Of a DNA stretch of 64,000 nt, positions 1 to 8,544 are shown piece after piece. This DNA is from Chitinophagales bacterium. Its GTDB lineage: Bacteria > Bacteroidota > Bacteroidia > Chitinophagales > Chitinophagaceae. How positions within the stretch are numbered: the stretch's first letter is position 1; each line of letters begins with the position of its first letter. The stretch spans positions 124,001-188,000 of the forward strand of contig JACJXR010000002.1 in assembly GCA_020636505.1 (NCBI GenBank), in the 5' to 3' direction. The position numbers and the translations under genes are program-made. The notes beneath the pieces were generated by a model. The model saw nothing but the letters and a program-made list of their open reading frames with translations. It ran no database searches and was not told the DNA's origin.

Positions 1-509
1 GTGCAGACCTGTACCACAAATACGGCGGGTTGGACAATGAACTATACGCGCATATGGAAGAGGTGGACCTTTGTTGGCGATTGAAGAATGCAGGGTACAA
101 GATCGGCTACATCGGACAGTCAACCGTATTTCATGTAGGCGGTAGCGTCATCAGCTACGGCAGCCCCCAGAAGCTGTATTACAACTTCAGAAACAATCTG
201 ATACTGCTACTCAAAAATGAGAAAGGCAGCAGACTGTTGTGGCTCTTCCCATTACGTTTGGTATTGGACGGTGTTGCCGGTGCGCATTATTTGGTCACCG
301 GTCGCTTCAAAGAAACCTTCACCATACTCAAAGCGCACTTCCATTTCTACGGCAGTTTGGGCAAATGGTTGAAGAAGCGCAAGGCTGCAAAAGCCAATAT
401 CACACACCGCAACGAAGCGGGCCGTATGCCCAAAAGCATCGTATGGCAGTTTTTCGCCTTACGCAAGCGGGTGTTCCCTAAACTCAGGTGGGAGCCTCCA
501 AAGCTGTAA
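1..509 (+). CDS. Glycosyltransferase family 2, C-terminal part (5' truncated by window)
   Basis: The reading frame is open from base 3, so the gene begins before the window; a TTG at 30 is an internal leucine codon rather than a start. The visible part carries the pattern HMEEVDLCWR (codons from about base 51), which is the conserved acceptor/catalytic segment of GT-A glycosyltransferases of the rhamnosyltransferase-like GT2 type, followed by GYKIGYIGQSTVFHVGG and a basic C-terminal tail with a hydrophobic stretch (LLWLFPLRLVLDGVAG). Such enzymes transfer a sugar from a nucleotide-sugar to a growing surface glycan at the cytoplasmic face of the inner membrane. The donor and acceptor cannot be read from this fragment. 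Confidence 0.85.
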   Translation, partial: ADLYHKYGGLDNELYAHMEEVDLCWRLKNAGYKIGYIGQSTVFHVGGSVISYGSPQKLYYNFRNNLILLLKNEKGSRLLWLFPLRLVLDGVAGAHYLVTGRFKETFTILKAHFHFYGSLGKWLKKRKAAKANITHRNEAGRMPKSIVWQFFALRKRVFPKLRWEPPKL

Positions 510-601
510 TTACCTCCTCCACTTACCGACACATACTCGCCGTTTACCGACTTTCCGCATCCACCTGCCTAAAGTGGCTTCTCATAGCTGTTTTCACATA
601 T

Positions 602-609
602 TACTTTTG
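602..609 (+). promoter_or_regulatory. Bacteroidetes -7 promoter element (TACTTTTG)
   Basis: Perfect match to TAnnTTTG, 24 bases before the ATG at 634, in a 124-base gap. No clear -33 TTG at ideal distance. It would drive the LiaF-like/LytS/LytTR operon. Confidence 0.55.
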
Positions 610-633
610 TATGGTCATTAAATTCTAATTCAA

Positions 634-1377
634 ATGAACAAGTACGGACATAGAGGAATGCACAGACGCCACAGAGGTGGTGGTGGAGATAAAAGATGGT
701 TCGGGCTCATCCTATTGCTCATAGGTTCTGTCCTTTTGTTGAGGAAATTCGACCTACTGTATTTCAACTGGCACGACATGTGGCCATGGATATTGGTATT
801 CGTTGGTACGATGATAGGCGTCAAAAGCAAATTCCGTAACAATGCATCTTGGATATTGATATTGATAGGTGTTGCGCACTTGTTGCCGGTGTTTACGATA
901 TTCGGAGTTGCCTCCACAGCATTGGCAATACCTGCGGCATTCATTTTGGTAGGTATACTTATCATACTCAACCCCTCAAAAAAAAAGCGCTGGGATGCAC
1001 GATGTGACAACAACATGAAAACCGTCACTAACAGTGACAGTACCATAAACATAGATGTCACTTTCGGTGGGCACAAAGAGATAATCACATCCAAAGACTT
1101 TAGAGGTGGTACCGTTTCCACAACATTCGGTGGCACAGAATTGAATCTCATCAATGCAGACACCACTCAAGAAACCATTGAGCTGAACCTGCGTGTATCA
1201 TTCGGTGGTGTGGAATTGGCTGTGCCTTCGCACTGGGAGATAAGAAATGAGATATCCAACACACTTGGAAATGTAGAAGACGAGCGCAATATTCAAACCT
1301 CACCCGGAGAAAAGAAAGTAATCTTAGTACTTACCGGAAGCTGCAGCTTCGGTAACATCGAAATAAAATCTTACTGA
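634..1377 (+). CDS. LiaF-like membrane protein (LiaI/LiaF transmembrane domain plus beta-helical tail)
   Basis: A 247-residue protein. After a His/Arg/Gly-rich N-terminus (residues 1-20) come about four transmembrane segments (roughly 22-40, 48-66, 72-90 and 94-114), then a soluble domain with repeated FGG turns (TFGGHKE, TFGGTEL, SFGGVEL, SFGNIEI), the layout of the LiaF/YvqF C-terminal domain. In Firmicutes LiaF is a membrane inhibitor that keeps the LiaS kinase off until the envelope is stressed. Here the gene is first of four closely spaced same-strand genes ending in a LytS-type kinase and LytTR regulator, so a sensory accessory role is a reasonable inference, although kinase and regulator belong to families other than LiaS/LiaR. 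ATG at 634 follows a good -7 box. Confidence 0.8.
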   Translation: MNKYGHRGMHRRHRGGGGDKRWFGLILLLIGSVLLLRKFDLLYFNWHDMWPWILVFVGTMIGVKSKFRNNASWILILIGVAHLLPVFTIFGVASTALAIPAAFILVGILIILNPSKKKRWDARCDNNMKTVTNSDSTINIDVTFGGHKEIITSKDFRGGTVSTTFGGTELNLINADTTQETIELNLRVSFGGVELAVPSHWEIRNEISNTLGNVEDERNIQTSPGEKKVILVLTGSCSFGNIEIKSY

Positions 1378-1394
1378 CACCAACATCTGATTAC

Positions 1395-1706
1395 ATGAAA
1401 AGCTATGCATCACAAATAGTGTTTTCCATCAACTGCGATGGTGTATTCACAGGCCAATACGACGAGCAATGGCGACTTGTATATGCCGAAGACAGCCATG
1501 ACGCAATTGAGGCGGCCAAAAGTATCGCGATACAAGAGGCCTATAACATCAAGGACAGGTATGGGCGACACATAACTTGGAACTTGATAGCCATAAAAGA
1601 TGTGAGAGAAGTGGCGATAGAGCATGGCAGTTTGTTAAATTCGTCTATTATAGACATGAAGCCCGTAGCGGCTCCCATCTGGGAAAATGAAACAGTACAG
1701 TCATAA
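1395..1706 (+). CDS. Small soluble protein, DUF4288-like
   Basis: A 103-residue protein without signal peptide or membrane segment. The pattern of an early beta-strand (YASQIVFSINC), an acidic segment and an amphipathic helix with Ala/Glu spacing (DSHDAIEAAKSIAIQEA) resembles the DUF4288 family, whose function is unknown. It sits 17 bases after the LiaF-like gene and 2 bases before the kinase gene, so it is almost certainly co-transcribed and may act with the signalling pair. The family name is tentative; the coding call rests on tight operon spacing and an uninterrupted frame from an ATG. Confidence 0.7.
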   Translation: MKSYASQIVFSINCDGVFTGQYDEQWRLVYAEDSHDAIEAAKSIAIQEAYNIKDRYGRHITWNLIAIKDVREVAIEHGSLLNSSIIDMKPVAAPIWENETVQS

Positions 1707-1708
1707 CA

Positions 1709-2743
1709 TTGCCTGTAGCTACTAAAAATATCATCTGGTTATTGCCATTACTGGGACTTTCAGTAATGGCCGGCCAGTATATTATACTTACTGAGGCTTA
1801 TCACATTCCCTTCAACGAAGCAGTAACCGACAGCGTCATTACCGTATCGGTATTATCCTTTTCCATATGGATAATGGTACAAAGCATAAGGCTCTACCCT
1901 ACCAGAGCAGGCTCATTGCTTTACTCACTCATAATATCCATCCTGCTTGCCATCGGCTGTGTATTAATGAGCAATACCATACTCAAAATGTCATTGGGAG
2001 TAAGAGGTGTTGATTATTTACCCTTCGTGGAAAATTCCACACCCATAAGATACTTTATTACATGGCTCATTTTGGCTTGGGTAGCCACTTATACGGTTTT
2101 AAACATAAACCTATCCGAGCAACAAAGAAAATTCAAGAAGCAAGTGGACACTACCGCCCTACTGAAAGAAGCAGAACTGTTCAAACTGCGTCAACAGTTG
2201 CAACCACACTTCTTATACAACAGCCTCAACTCCATAAGTGCATTAACCATTGTTGAGCCCGACAAAGCGCAAGAGATGATTGGAAGGCTGTCCGACTTCC
2301 TTAGAAACTCAGTAAAAAGAGAGGGTAAAGAGAATGTGCCGATACAAGAAGAGTTGGAATACTTGGAGAACTACCTCGCTATAGAATCGGTACGATTTGG
2401 CGATAGACTCAATGTAATATTCGACAACAAAAGCGAAGCAAGAGCAACCATGCCGCCGTTCTTACTGCAGCCCATACTGGAGAATGCAATCAAGTTCGGA
2501 CTGTACGGTAATACGGGCAACGTATCCATCTCAGTCAACATAGATACAAAAGACGATATCCTCCGTTTCACCATCACCAACCCATACGATAACGAAAGCA
2601 GTGCGCCCAAGGGTACAGGCTTTGGCATCAAGGGTATTCAAAGAAGACTGTTCTTGTTGTATGCACGCAACGACTTACTGGAACTGAAAAAAGAAGAAAC
2701 CACTTTTACCACCATCTTAAAAATCCCGCAGCAAGATGCATAA
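1709..2743 (+). CDS. LytS-type sensor histidine kinase
   Basis: A 344-residue kinase of the His_kinase (LytS/YehU) family. Four hydrophobic segments (about 8-28, 43-60, 69-92, 113-133) precede a short coiled region and the phospho-acceptor motif LQPHFLYNSLNSI, with His167 the likely phosphorylated residue. An N-box (LQPILENAIKFGL) and glycine-rich G-boxes (GTGFGIKGIQRR) bind ATP. It should phosphorylate the LytTR regulator encoded directly downstream, whose start codon overlaps its end by 8 bases. The frame has no ATG before codon 21; a TTG at 1709, two bases after the upstream stop, preserves the first transmembrane helix and is the best start. Input signal unknown; the LiaF-like neighbour suggests envelope stress. 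Confidence 0.9.
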   Translation: MPVATKNIIWLLPLLGLSVMAGQYIILTEAYHIPFNEAVTDSVITVSVLSFSIWIMVQSIRLYPTRAGSLLYSLIISILLAIGCVLMSNTILKMSLGVRGVDYLPFVENSTPIRYFITWLILAWVATYTVLNINLSEQQRKFKKQVDTTALLKEAELFKLRQQLQPHFLYNSLNSISALTIVEPDKAQEMIGRLSDFLRNSVKREGKENVPIQEELEYLENYLAIESVRFGDRLNVIFDNKSEARATMPPFLLQPILENAIKFGLYGNTGNVSISVNIDTKDDILRFTITNPYDNESSAPKGTGFGIKGIQRRLFLLYARNDLLELKKEETTFTTILKIPQQDA

Positions 2744-3470
2744 GGTTATACTGATAGATGACGAGCCATTGGCGAGACAGTTGTTGAAGAGCTTATTCAA
2801 AGCGCACGATCAATTTGAAGTGGTGGCTGAGTGCGGCGATGGTTTTGAAGGGTTCAAAAGCATACAAGAGCAAAATCCGGCATTGATATTTTTAGATGTG
2901 CAGATGCCTAAGCTGAATGGATTCGAAATGCTTGAATTATTGGACGAAGCACCTGCGGTAGTATTCACCACAGCATTCGACGAATATGCGATGAAAGCAT
3001 TCGATGCGCACGCCATCGACTATCTGCTGAAACCTGTAACAAAAGAACGTTTCGACAAAGCGATAGACAAGTTTCTACTGCAAGCAGATAAAGAGCTGAA
3101 CAACATAAAGGAACTCGCCTCAGAGAATATATATGGCGGCTACCAACAAAGGTTGGTGGTAAAAGACAACGGACTGATACGCATAATACCGGCAAGCGAG
3201 ATACATTATATAGAAGCCAGCGACGATTATATAAAAATACATACCGCAGACAGGCACTTTCTGAAAAAGGCCACCTTATCGGCAACAGAAAAAGCTCTGG
3301 ACCCCAAACAGTTCATCAGAGTACACCGCTCCTACATTGCTCCTGTGAATCAATTGGTACGCATCGAACCTTATGAGAAGGACAGCCACTTGGCTATACT
3401 ACAATGCGGTGCAAAAATAGCTGTAAGCAAAAGCGGAATGGAGAAGCTGAAGACTAATTTGGGTTGGTAG
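2736..3470 (+). CDS. LytTR-family response regulator
   Basis: A 244-residue regulator: receiver domain at residues 1-120 with acidic pocket (IDDE at 7-10), phospho-acceptor Asp54 (FLDVQMP) and conserved Lys in LLKPV, then a LytTR DNA-binding domain from about 135 to the end (IHYIEASDDYIKIHT, FIRVHRSYIAPV). Phosphorylation by the upstream LytS-type kinase is expected to promote binding to direct-repeat sites. The ATG lies inside the last codons of the kinase gene, the usual translational coupling for such a pair. Targets cannot be read from the window; the LiaF-like operon itself is an obvious candidate for autoregulation. Confidence 0.93.
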   Translation: MHKVILIDDEPLARQLLKSLFKAHDQFEVVAECGDGFEGFKSIQEQNPALIFLDVQMPKLNGFEMLELLDEAPAVVFTTAFDEYAMKAFDAHAIDYLLKPVTKERFDKAIDKFLLQADKELNNIKELASENIYGGYQQRLVVKDNGLIRIIPASEIHYIEASDDYIKIHTADRHFLKKATLSATEKALDPKQFIRVHRSYIAPVNQLVRIEPYEKDSHLAILQCGAKIAVSKSGMEKLKTNLGW

Positions 3471-3473
3471 TTG

Positions 3474-3791
3474 TTATTCTTCGTCGTCTTCTTCAAGATC
3501 GGGCTTTTTATCCAAACGGTACCTTGTGAACACATAGCCTCCGATTCCCATCACAATACTTGTAATGATGATCAGCGGCCTACCTAAAACGAACTCCTGT
3601 ATAGCTGCTTGATCGGCAGGGCCATTGTACAACAACGTGACCAAGAAGCTACCGCCCAACAGGTAGAATACAATACAGGCAAGTATAGTGTACACCACCC
3701 ACTTAACGGTATTCAATCCTTTTCTTTTGGCCAAGTCTGCGTTTTGGTACGCCAAAAATCCCAAAACGAATAATATTAGTATTCCCGACAT
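3474..3791 (-). CDS. Small three-helix membrane protein, function unknown
   Basis: A 105-residue protein with hydrophobic segments at about 2-15, 30-52 and 72-90 and a strongly acidic C-terminus (EEDDEE). It lies 6 bases downstream of the RfbH-like gene on the same strand, so the two are probably co-transcribed, and runs tail to tail into the LytTR gene with a 3-base gap. I do not recognise a family. The short gap and clean frame support it being real. Confidence 0.65.
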   Translation of the reverse strand: MSGILILFVLGFLAYQNADLAKRKGLNTVKWVVYTILACIVFYLLGGSFLVTLLYNGPADQAAIQEFVLGRPLIIITSIVMGIGGYVFTRYRLDKKPDLEEDDEE

Positions 3792-3797
3792 TCTATA

Positions 3798-5003
3798 TTA
3801 GTAGCTCTTCATAAACTCAGTAACGCTCTCTTTGATGTGTTCTATTTGAGCGTCTACAAGTCCATGGTGACAAGCAAGCAATATACCTCCACGCATTACT
3901 TTGTCCGCTTCAGGGTATCCACCTGCTGCAGCTTTATGCGGTTGGTCTTTAAAGCCCGGTTGTCTCAATATGTTTCCTGTGAATACGGTACGTGTTTGTA
4001 TATTTCTGTTCTCCAAGAATATTTGCAGGTCGCGACGGATGAACGGCGCAGACTCTCTTACAGTCAATGCCAATGCCAACCAACCCGTACGAGAATCAGG
4101 CAATTGCTTGGGTAGTATGAAATGTTCTTCATATTGCTCGAAGAACGATCTTAAGTTGTTGTAGTTGGCTGTACGTGCATCTATATTGGCACCCAGCTTA
4201 TTCAATTGCACCAATCCGAATGCAGCACCCATTTCCGAACCTTCAAGGTTGTAACCCGGCTCTTCGAATACGAACTTCGCATCGTATGGTATTCCTTCCA
4301 ACTCTACATTGAAGCGGTTTTCAATTTTCTCTGACTCCACAAACAACGAAGAGCTCCTACCCCAGCTGCGCAGCAAGCGTCCACGATTATGGAATGCATC
4401 TGAGTTCACACACAGCATACCACCGTTACCCGCACAGTTGATGATGTGCGAACCGTAAAAGCTTGTGGTACTCATGTCGGTGAAACGACCGGAAGATGCT
4501 CCGCCTATTTCCGCACCCAAAGTATCCGCAGAATCTTCGAGCAAGAACAGGTCGTGGTCGTCGGCTATTTCGCGCAACGCTTCCCAATCAGGGAGGTTAC
4601 CTATAAGGTTCGGTATGATCATCGCCCTAGTCTTGGACGTTATCATTTCCTTCACCTTGTTCACGTCTATATTGTAAGTACCTTCTTCCACATCCACAAA
4701 TGCAGGGACCCAACCTTTCTTCAATTGAGGAGCCACAGTAGTGGAGAAAGTAAGTGCAGGAGTGATTATCTCAACACCTTTATCGTAATTCAACAGGTCG
4801 GCAGCAAGATATAATGCAGATGAACCGCTGTTGACCATAAGGCCATATTGTTTGCTGTATAGTTTGGCTATGCGTTCTTCCAATGCACGAACATGCTTAC
4901 CCATCTGTGTGGAAGTGCGCAGTACGTTTACCACCGCTTCTATTTCTTCTTCACCATGTACGGTTTGTCCGTAGGGAACGTGTATATAATCTGTCTTCTG
5001 CAT
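3798..5003 (-). CDS. DegT/RfbH-fold PLP enzyme, probable NDP-4-keto-6-deoxyhexose 3-dehydratase
   Basis: A 401-residue member of the DegT/DnrJ/EryC1/StrS fold family. The PLP-ring aspartate is seen at Asp157 (LLEDSAD) and the GNGGM loop at 192-196. The position that holds the Schiff-base lysine in aminotransferases is His186 (SFYGSH), as in RfbH/E1 and ColD, which remove the 3-hydroxyl of 4-keto-6-deoxy sugars. The segments RSWGRSS and GYNLEGSEMGAAFGLVQL resemble RfbH. Unlike my recollection of E1 enzymes, the stretch after WGR has no cysteines, so an Fe-S cluster looks absent. The expected product is a 3,6-dideoxyhexose precursor or 3-amino derivative for surface glycans. No sugar nucleotide synthesis genes lie next to it. 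The exact substrate is not determinable. Confidence 0.78.
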   Translation of the reverse strand: MQKTDYIHVPYGQTVHGEEEIEAVVNVLRTSTQMGKHVRALEERIAKLYSKQYGLMVNSGSSALYLAADLLNYDKGVEIITPALTFSTTVAPQLKKGWVPAFVDVEEGTYNIDVNKVKEMITSKTRAMIIPNLIGNLPDWEALREIADDHDLFLLEDSADTLGAEIGGASSGRFTDMSTTSFYGSHIINCAGNGGMLCVNSDAFHNRGRLLRSWGRSSSLFVESEKIENRFNVELEGIPYDAKFVFEEPGYNLEGSEMGAAFGLVQLNKLGANIDARTANYNNLRSFFEQYEEHFILPKQLPDSRTGWLALALTVRESAPFIRRDLQIFLENRNIQTRTVFTGNILRQPGFKDQPHKAAAGGYPEADKVMRGGILLACHHGLVDAQIEHIKESVTEFMKSY

Positions 5004-5084
5004 TCAGAGAAAATTAAGGTTACGAATGTAAGCGTAAAAGACGAAAATAATAAGTTAAGGGTTTGAAAAAAGCTTGTATAAACA

Positions 5085-5113
5085 ATAAGCCACCGCAATG
5101 TGCGGTGGCTTAT
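5085..5113 (-). terminator. Stem-loop terminator downstream of the M16 peptidase gene
   Basis: A 13-base perfect stem (arms 5085-5097 and 5101-5113) closed by a 3-base loop; reading on the minus strand a T-rich run follows at about 5066-5075. It lies 22 bases past the stop codon of the M16 gene. Confidence 0.75.
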
Positions 5114-5135
5114 AACATAATATTAATAATATACC

Positions 5136-7979
5136 TTATTCCATAACAGGATTACCGTCTGCATCCAACTCTATCACCTCATATCCCATTTTCTTCACAT
5201 TGTCCAAAACGGTGGCTTTGTCACCTACCAACAGTATGGTCATCTCCTTCATCGAAGGCAGATGGTCGTCTGTCAACTTCTTCATATCAGCCACGGTCAT
5301 CTTAGCCAATATCTCGTTCTGCTTTTGCGGATAATCGGCAGGTAGGTTGTAGTCAAGTATGCGAGACAAGAAGCCTGCTTTCTGATAACCCGACTCGTAG
5401 TTACGAGCATCTCTCTGCCCTATTGAGCTTTGAGTGAACTGCAACTCTTCTTTCGTCATACCGTTCTTTTTGAACTCATTGGTTATCTTAATGAAGTCTG
5501 CCAATGCACTGTCAGTCGCGTTGGCTTTTATACCCGAACTGAACGTGTAAGAACCGGTATACTTATTGGCCGAGAAGTATGACCTTGCTCCATAAGTCCA
5601 TCCACGCTCTTCGCGCAATTGCAAGTTGATACGACAGTTGAATGCACCACCCAAAGGATAGCTCATCAATGTTGCCTTATAATAATCACCAAGCGCATCG
5701 TAAGTCATGCCTGTTATCTTACCAATGCGGAATTCGGTTTGTGCTGCACCCGGTATATCCACAAAGTATACTTTACCTGCAGTAGTTTGGTTGGCACCCG
5801 GAAGTATCGGCAATGTTATTTTGTTGTCCGGCATTTTCTCCAAGAAAGCAAGGTGAGATATAGCATGGTCTTGGCTTATATCACCCACAACTATCACCTT
5901 GGCTTCATTTCTCGACATATTGTTCTTGTAGAAGTTCTCTATGTCAGAAAGCTTAATGTTATCCAATGTTTCTTCTGTACCGCTTGATGGCCATCCAAGT
6001 ATGTTGTTGGTACCGTACTGTAATTTTGAATACACGGTGCTGGCAACATATGTAGGTCTAACCTTTGAATTCTTGATGTTCTCTTTCAAACGTTTTTTGT
6101 TTCTGTTGAAAGTTTCTTCGTCAAATACAGGATTCATTAGTTTCTCTTCAAGCAGTTCCATTGTCCTGTCGAAGTTCTTGGACAATGTGCGTACCGATAC
6201 ATTGATGCCGTCCATTGAGGAACTGAAGTTGATACTGCTACCTATCTTGTCCAGCTCAACACTCATCTGTTCTGCGGTGTAGTTCTTGGTATCCTCATCC
6301 ATCATAGAGGCAAACATGTTTGCCAAACCTATTTTGGAGAAGTCTTTTGAATCCAACATCTCACCACCTTTGAATTCCATCAATACGGTCACAACAGGTA
6401 TCTCATCAGATTGAGTGCCTATTACACGTACATTACCCGGCAATGTTTTGGTCCAGAATTCAGGAACATTAACCACAGGGTTTGGACCGGTACCCGGTAC
6501 TTTGCTGCGGTCGAAATTATCTTTTGCTTTTACATATTTCAGACCTTTGTAACCATAGTCCGGAGCTTTGTAACCTGCTTCTGAAACAGTATAGTTATCG
6601 GCAGCGGCTATGTTGTCTTCTTGTCCTTTTGGAGTACAGCTTACCACAAGCCTGTTCTTCCCTTTCATGTACTTGTTGTACACGCGCATTACATCTTCTT
6701 TGGTAACAGCTGTATAACGCTTCAACTCTTTACCTAACCTATCGGCATCTCCGGTAAATGTATAGAAAGCCGCAAGTGCAGACACTTTACCCGAAACGCT
6801 TTCCAATCCGTTGATAAGGTTCGACTCCATTGAGTTTCTGAACTTCTCTATATCCTCATCGGTAACACCTCTTTGCTCAAACTCAGCCAATGACTCATCT
6901 ACTATCATTTGCATATCCGCCATCTTCTGACCCGGATAAGGCATAACTGTTATGGACATATTACCCGCCAACTCTTGACATGGGTGAGAAACGATTGCCC
7001 TTACCGCCTTTTGACTCTTGATGAAGTTTTTGTAGAAGATGGAGTTTTTACCTTGACCCAATATCTCTGCCAAGCAATCCAATGGAGCCTCGTCAGGATG
7101 ATAATTGGCAACAGTAGGATATGTTATGGACAACAAAGGAATTTTTGCATAGTTGTCCACCATGGATACATACCTGTTCTTCTCCAACTGTACAGCAGGT
7201 AGTTTGGTAGGCGTTACTTCAGGTCCACGAGGAATGGAACCGAAATACTTCTCGGCCATTTTCAAAACATCCTGAGTATTCACATCTCCACCAACTGTAA
7301 GTACGGCATTGTTTGGACCATACCAACGTAGGAAGAAGTTTTTAAGGTCATCAACATTCACTCTGTTCAAGTCTTCTATATAACCGATGGTCAACCAAGA
7401 GTATGGGTGTCCATAAGGATATAGATTTTTAGATGCGAACTCACGTACCAATCCGTAAGGCACGTTGTCATAACGCTGACCGCGCTCGTTCTTAACTGTC
7501 GCGCGTTGTACTTCAAATTTCTTTTGAGTAACGGCATCCAACAAGAAACCCATCCTATCTGCCTCCAACCAAAGCATTTTCTCCAATTGGTTGCTCGGTA
7601 CGGTTTCAAAGTAGTTGGTTCTGTCGGTATTTGTTGTACCATTCAGAGTACCACCTGCTTCAGTTATTATTTTGAAGTGCTGCTCGTCGGCCACGTTGTC
7701 CGAACCTTGGAACATCATATGCTCGAAGAAGTGCGCGAAACCCGACTTGCCTATTTCTTCTCTTGCCGAACCCACATGATAAGTTACATCCACGTGTACT
7801 ATCGGGTCAGAGTGATCTTCGTGTACTATAACGGTCAATCCGTTATCCAACACATATCTTTCATATGGGATGACCAGTTGGTCTCCTTTCTTAGTCACTT
7901 TCTCTACCAACTTCGCCTTACCGAAAGCGGATGTGGAAAGTACAACCACGGCAACGAGTGCCGAAACGATTCTTTTCAT
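5136..7979 (-). CDS. Two-domain M16 (pitrilysin-like) zinc metallopeptidase, exported
   Basis: A 947-residue protein starting with a signal peptide (MKRIVSALVAVVVLSTSAFG). The N-terminal half holds the inverted zinc motif HFFEH (His83, Glu86, His87) and the distal zinc ligand Glu165 (KNERGQR), so this half is catalytic. The C-terminal half repeats the M16 fold without HxxEH, with the helper segment YPLGGAFNCRINLQLREERGW typical of the inactive partner. Fusion of active and inactive halves in one chain is common in Bacteroidetes. It probably degrades peptides or misfolded proteins in the periplasm. It is a single-gene unit with its own terminator; a near-consensus -7 box (TATATTTA, minus strand, about 8004-8011) lies just upstream. 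Confidence 0.93.
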   Translation of the reverse strand: MKRIVSALVAVVVLSTSAFGKAKLVEKVTKKGDQLVIPYERYVLDNGLTVIVHEDHSDPIVHVDVTYHVGSAREEIGKSGFAHFFEHMMFQGSDNVADEQHFKIITEAGGTLNGTTNTDRTNYFETVPSNQLEKMLWLEADRMGFLLDAVTQKKFEVQRATVKNERGQRYDNVPYGLVREFASKNLYPYGHPYSWLTIGYIEDLNRVNVDDLKNFFLRWYGPNNAVLTVGGDVNTQDVLKMAEKYFGSIPRGPEVTPTKLPAVQLEKNRYVSMVDNYAKIPLLSITYPTVANYHPDEAPLDCLAEILGQGKNSIFYKNFIKSQKAVRAIVSHPCQELAGNMSITVMPYPGQKMADMQMIVDESLAEFEQRGVTDEDIEKFRNSMESNLINGLESVSGKVSALAAFYTFTGDADRLGKELKRYTAVTKEDVMRVYNKYMKGKNRLVVSCTPKGQEDNIAAADNYTVSEAGYKAPDYGYKGLKYVKAKDNFDRSKVPGTGPNPVVNVPEFWTKTLPGNVRVIGTQSDEIPVVTVLMEFKGGEMLDSKDFSKIGLANMFASMMDEDTKNYTAEQMSVELDKIGSSINFSSSMDGINVSVRTLSKNFDRTMELLEEKLMNPVFDEETFNRNKKRLKENIKNSKVRPTYVASTVYSKLQYGTNNILGWPSSGTEETLDNIKLSDIENFYKNNMSRNEAKVIVVGDISQDHAISHLAFLEKMPDNKITLPILPGANQTTAGKVYFVDIPGAAQTEFRIGKITGMTYDALGDYYKATLMSYPLGGAFNCRINLQLREERGWTYGARSYFSANKYTGSYTFSSGIKANATDSALADFIKITNEFKKNGMTKEELQFTQSSIGQRDARNYESGYQKAGFLSRILDYNLPADYPQKQNEILAKMTVADMKKLTDDHLPSMKEMTILLVGDKATVLDNVKKMGYEVIELDADGNPVME

Positions 7980-8052
7980 TCTACTGTAAGTTTTATGGAA
8001 CTCTAAATATAGTCCGGAATTAATTAAAAGGCGGGGTGATTTGTAGGGTTAT

Positions 8053-8544
8053 TTACTGCTTGGTAAGTGTATACACGATTCCGATGGAGTATATACCACC
8101 ACTATATCCAAAGCCGGGGTTAAGGTATACATCTATGTCAAAAACATTGTTCGCACTGTTGCCCCTACCACCTTGCGACAGGTTCTTACCGTTTGTAGCC
8201 ACCGGTTTGAAATTGCGCCCATTGTTCTTTTTGATGCAAAGCACATCACAGGGCATTTGGTCACTCGCACCTTTGTTCAGCGGAGTAAAGTATTGACTGT
8301 TAGCTGAAAAGCTGAGCACCCAGTTCTCATTGCTTTTCACGGTTATCGTTGCATACTTGTTTACGGTTACTCCGTTGAAATAATCATTTGCAGTATTGAA
8401 TGCGATAGGCCCGCCTGACTGATTGATTTCCAATGACTGTATGGAATATACCGTTGCACTGCCGGATACACTGCCTTGGTAAGATTGAGCATTTGAAGCA
8501 ATGCTCACCATCATCAACGATATGTATATCAACAAGTACCTCAT
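8053..8544 (-). CDS. Small secreted protein, subunit-like (paralogue of 8541-9122 and 10196-10729)
   Basis: A 163-residue protein with signal peptide (MRYLLIYISLMMVSIASNAQ) and an all-beta appearance. It shares with its two neighbours a pattern of a central IAFNTANDYFNG / TVKSNENWVLS segment and a closing strand GIYSIGIVYTLTKQ ending at the stop codon. This looks like pilin or coat-subunit folds (DUF4402/SCPU-like, or WxL-like), where the last strand completes the fold. Its start overlaps the end of the 8541-9122 gene by 4 bases, so the two form an operon. A role as a small surface or fibre subunit handled by the chaperone-like protein at 9199 is inference. Confidence 0.75.
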   Translation of the reverse strand: MRYLLIYISLMMVSIASNAQSYQGSVSGSATVYSIQSLEINQSGGPIAFNTANDYFNGVTVNKYATITVKSNENWVLSFSANSQYFTPLNKGASDQMPCDVLCIKKNNGRNFKPVATNGKNLSQGGRGNSANNVFDIDVYLNPGFGYSGGIYSIGIVYTLTKQ

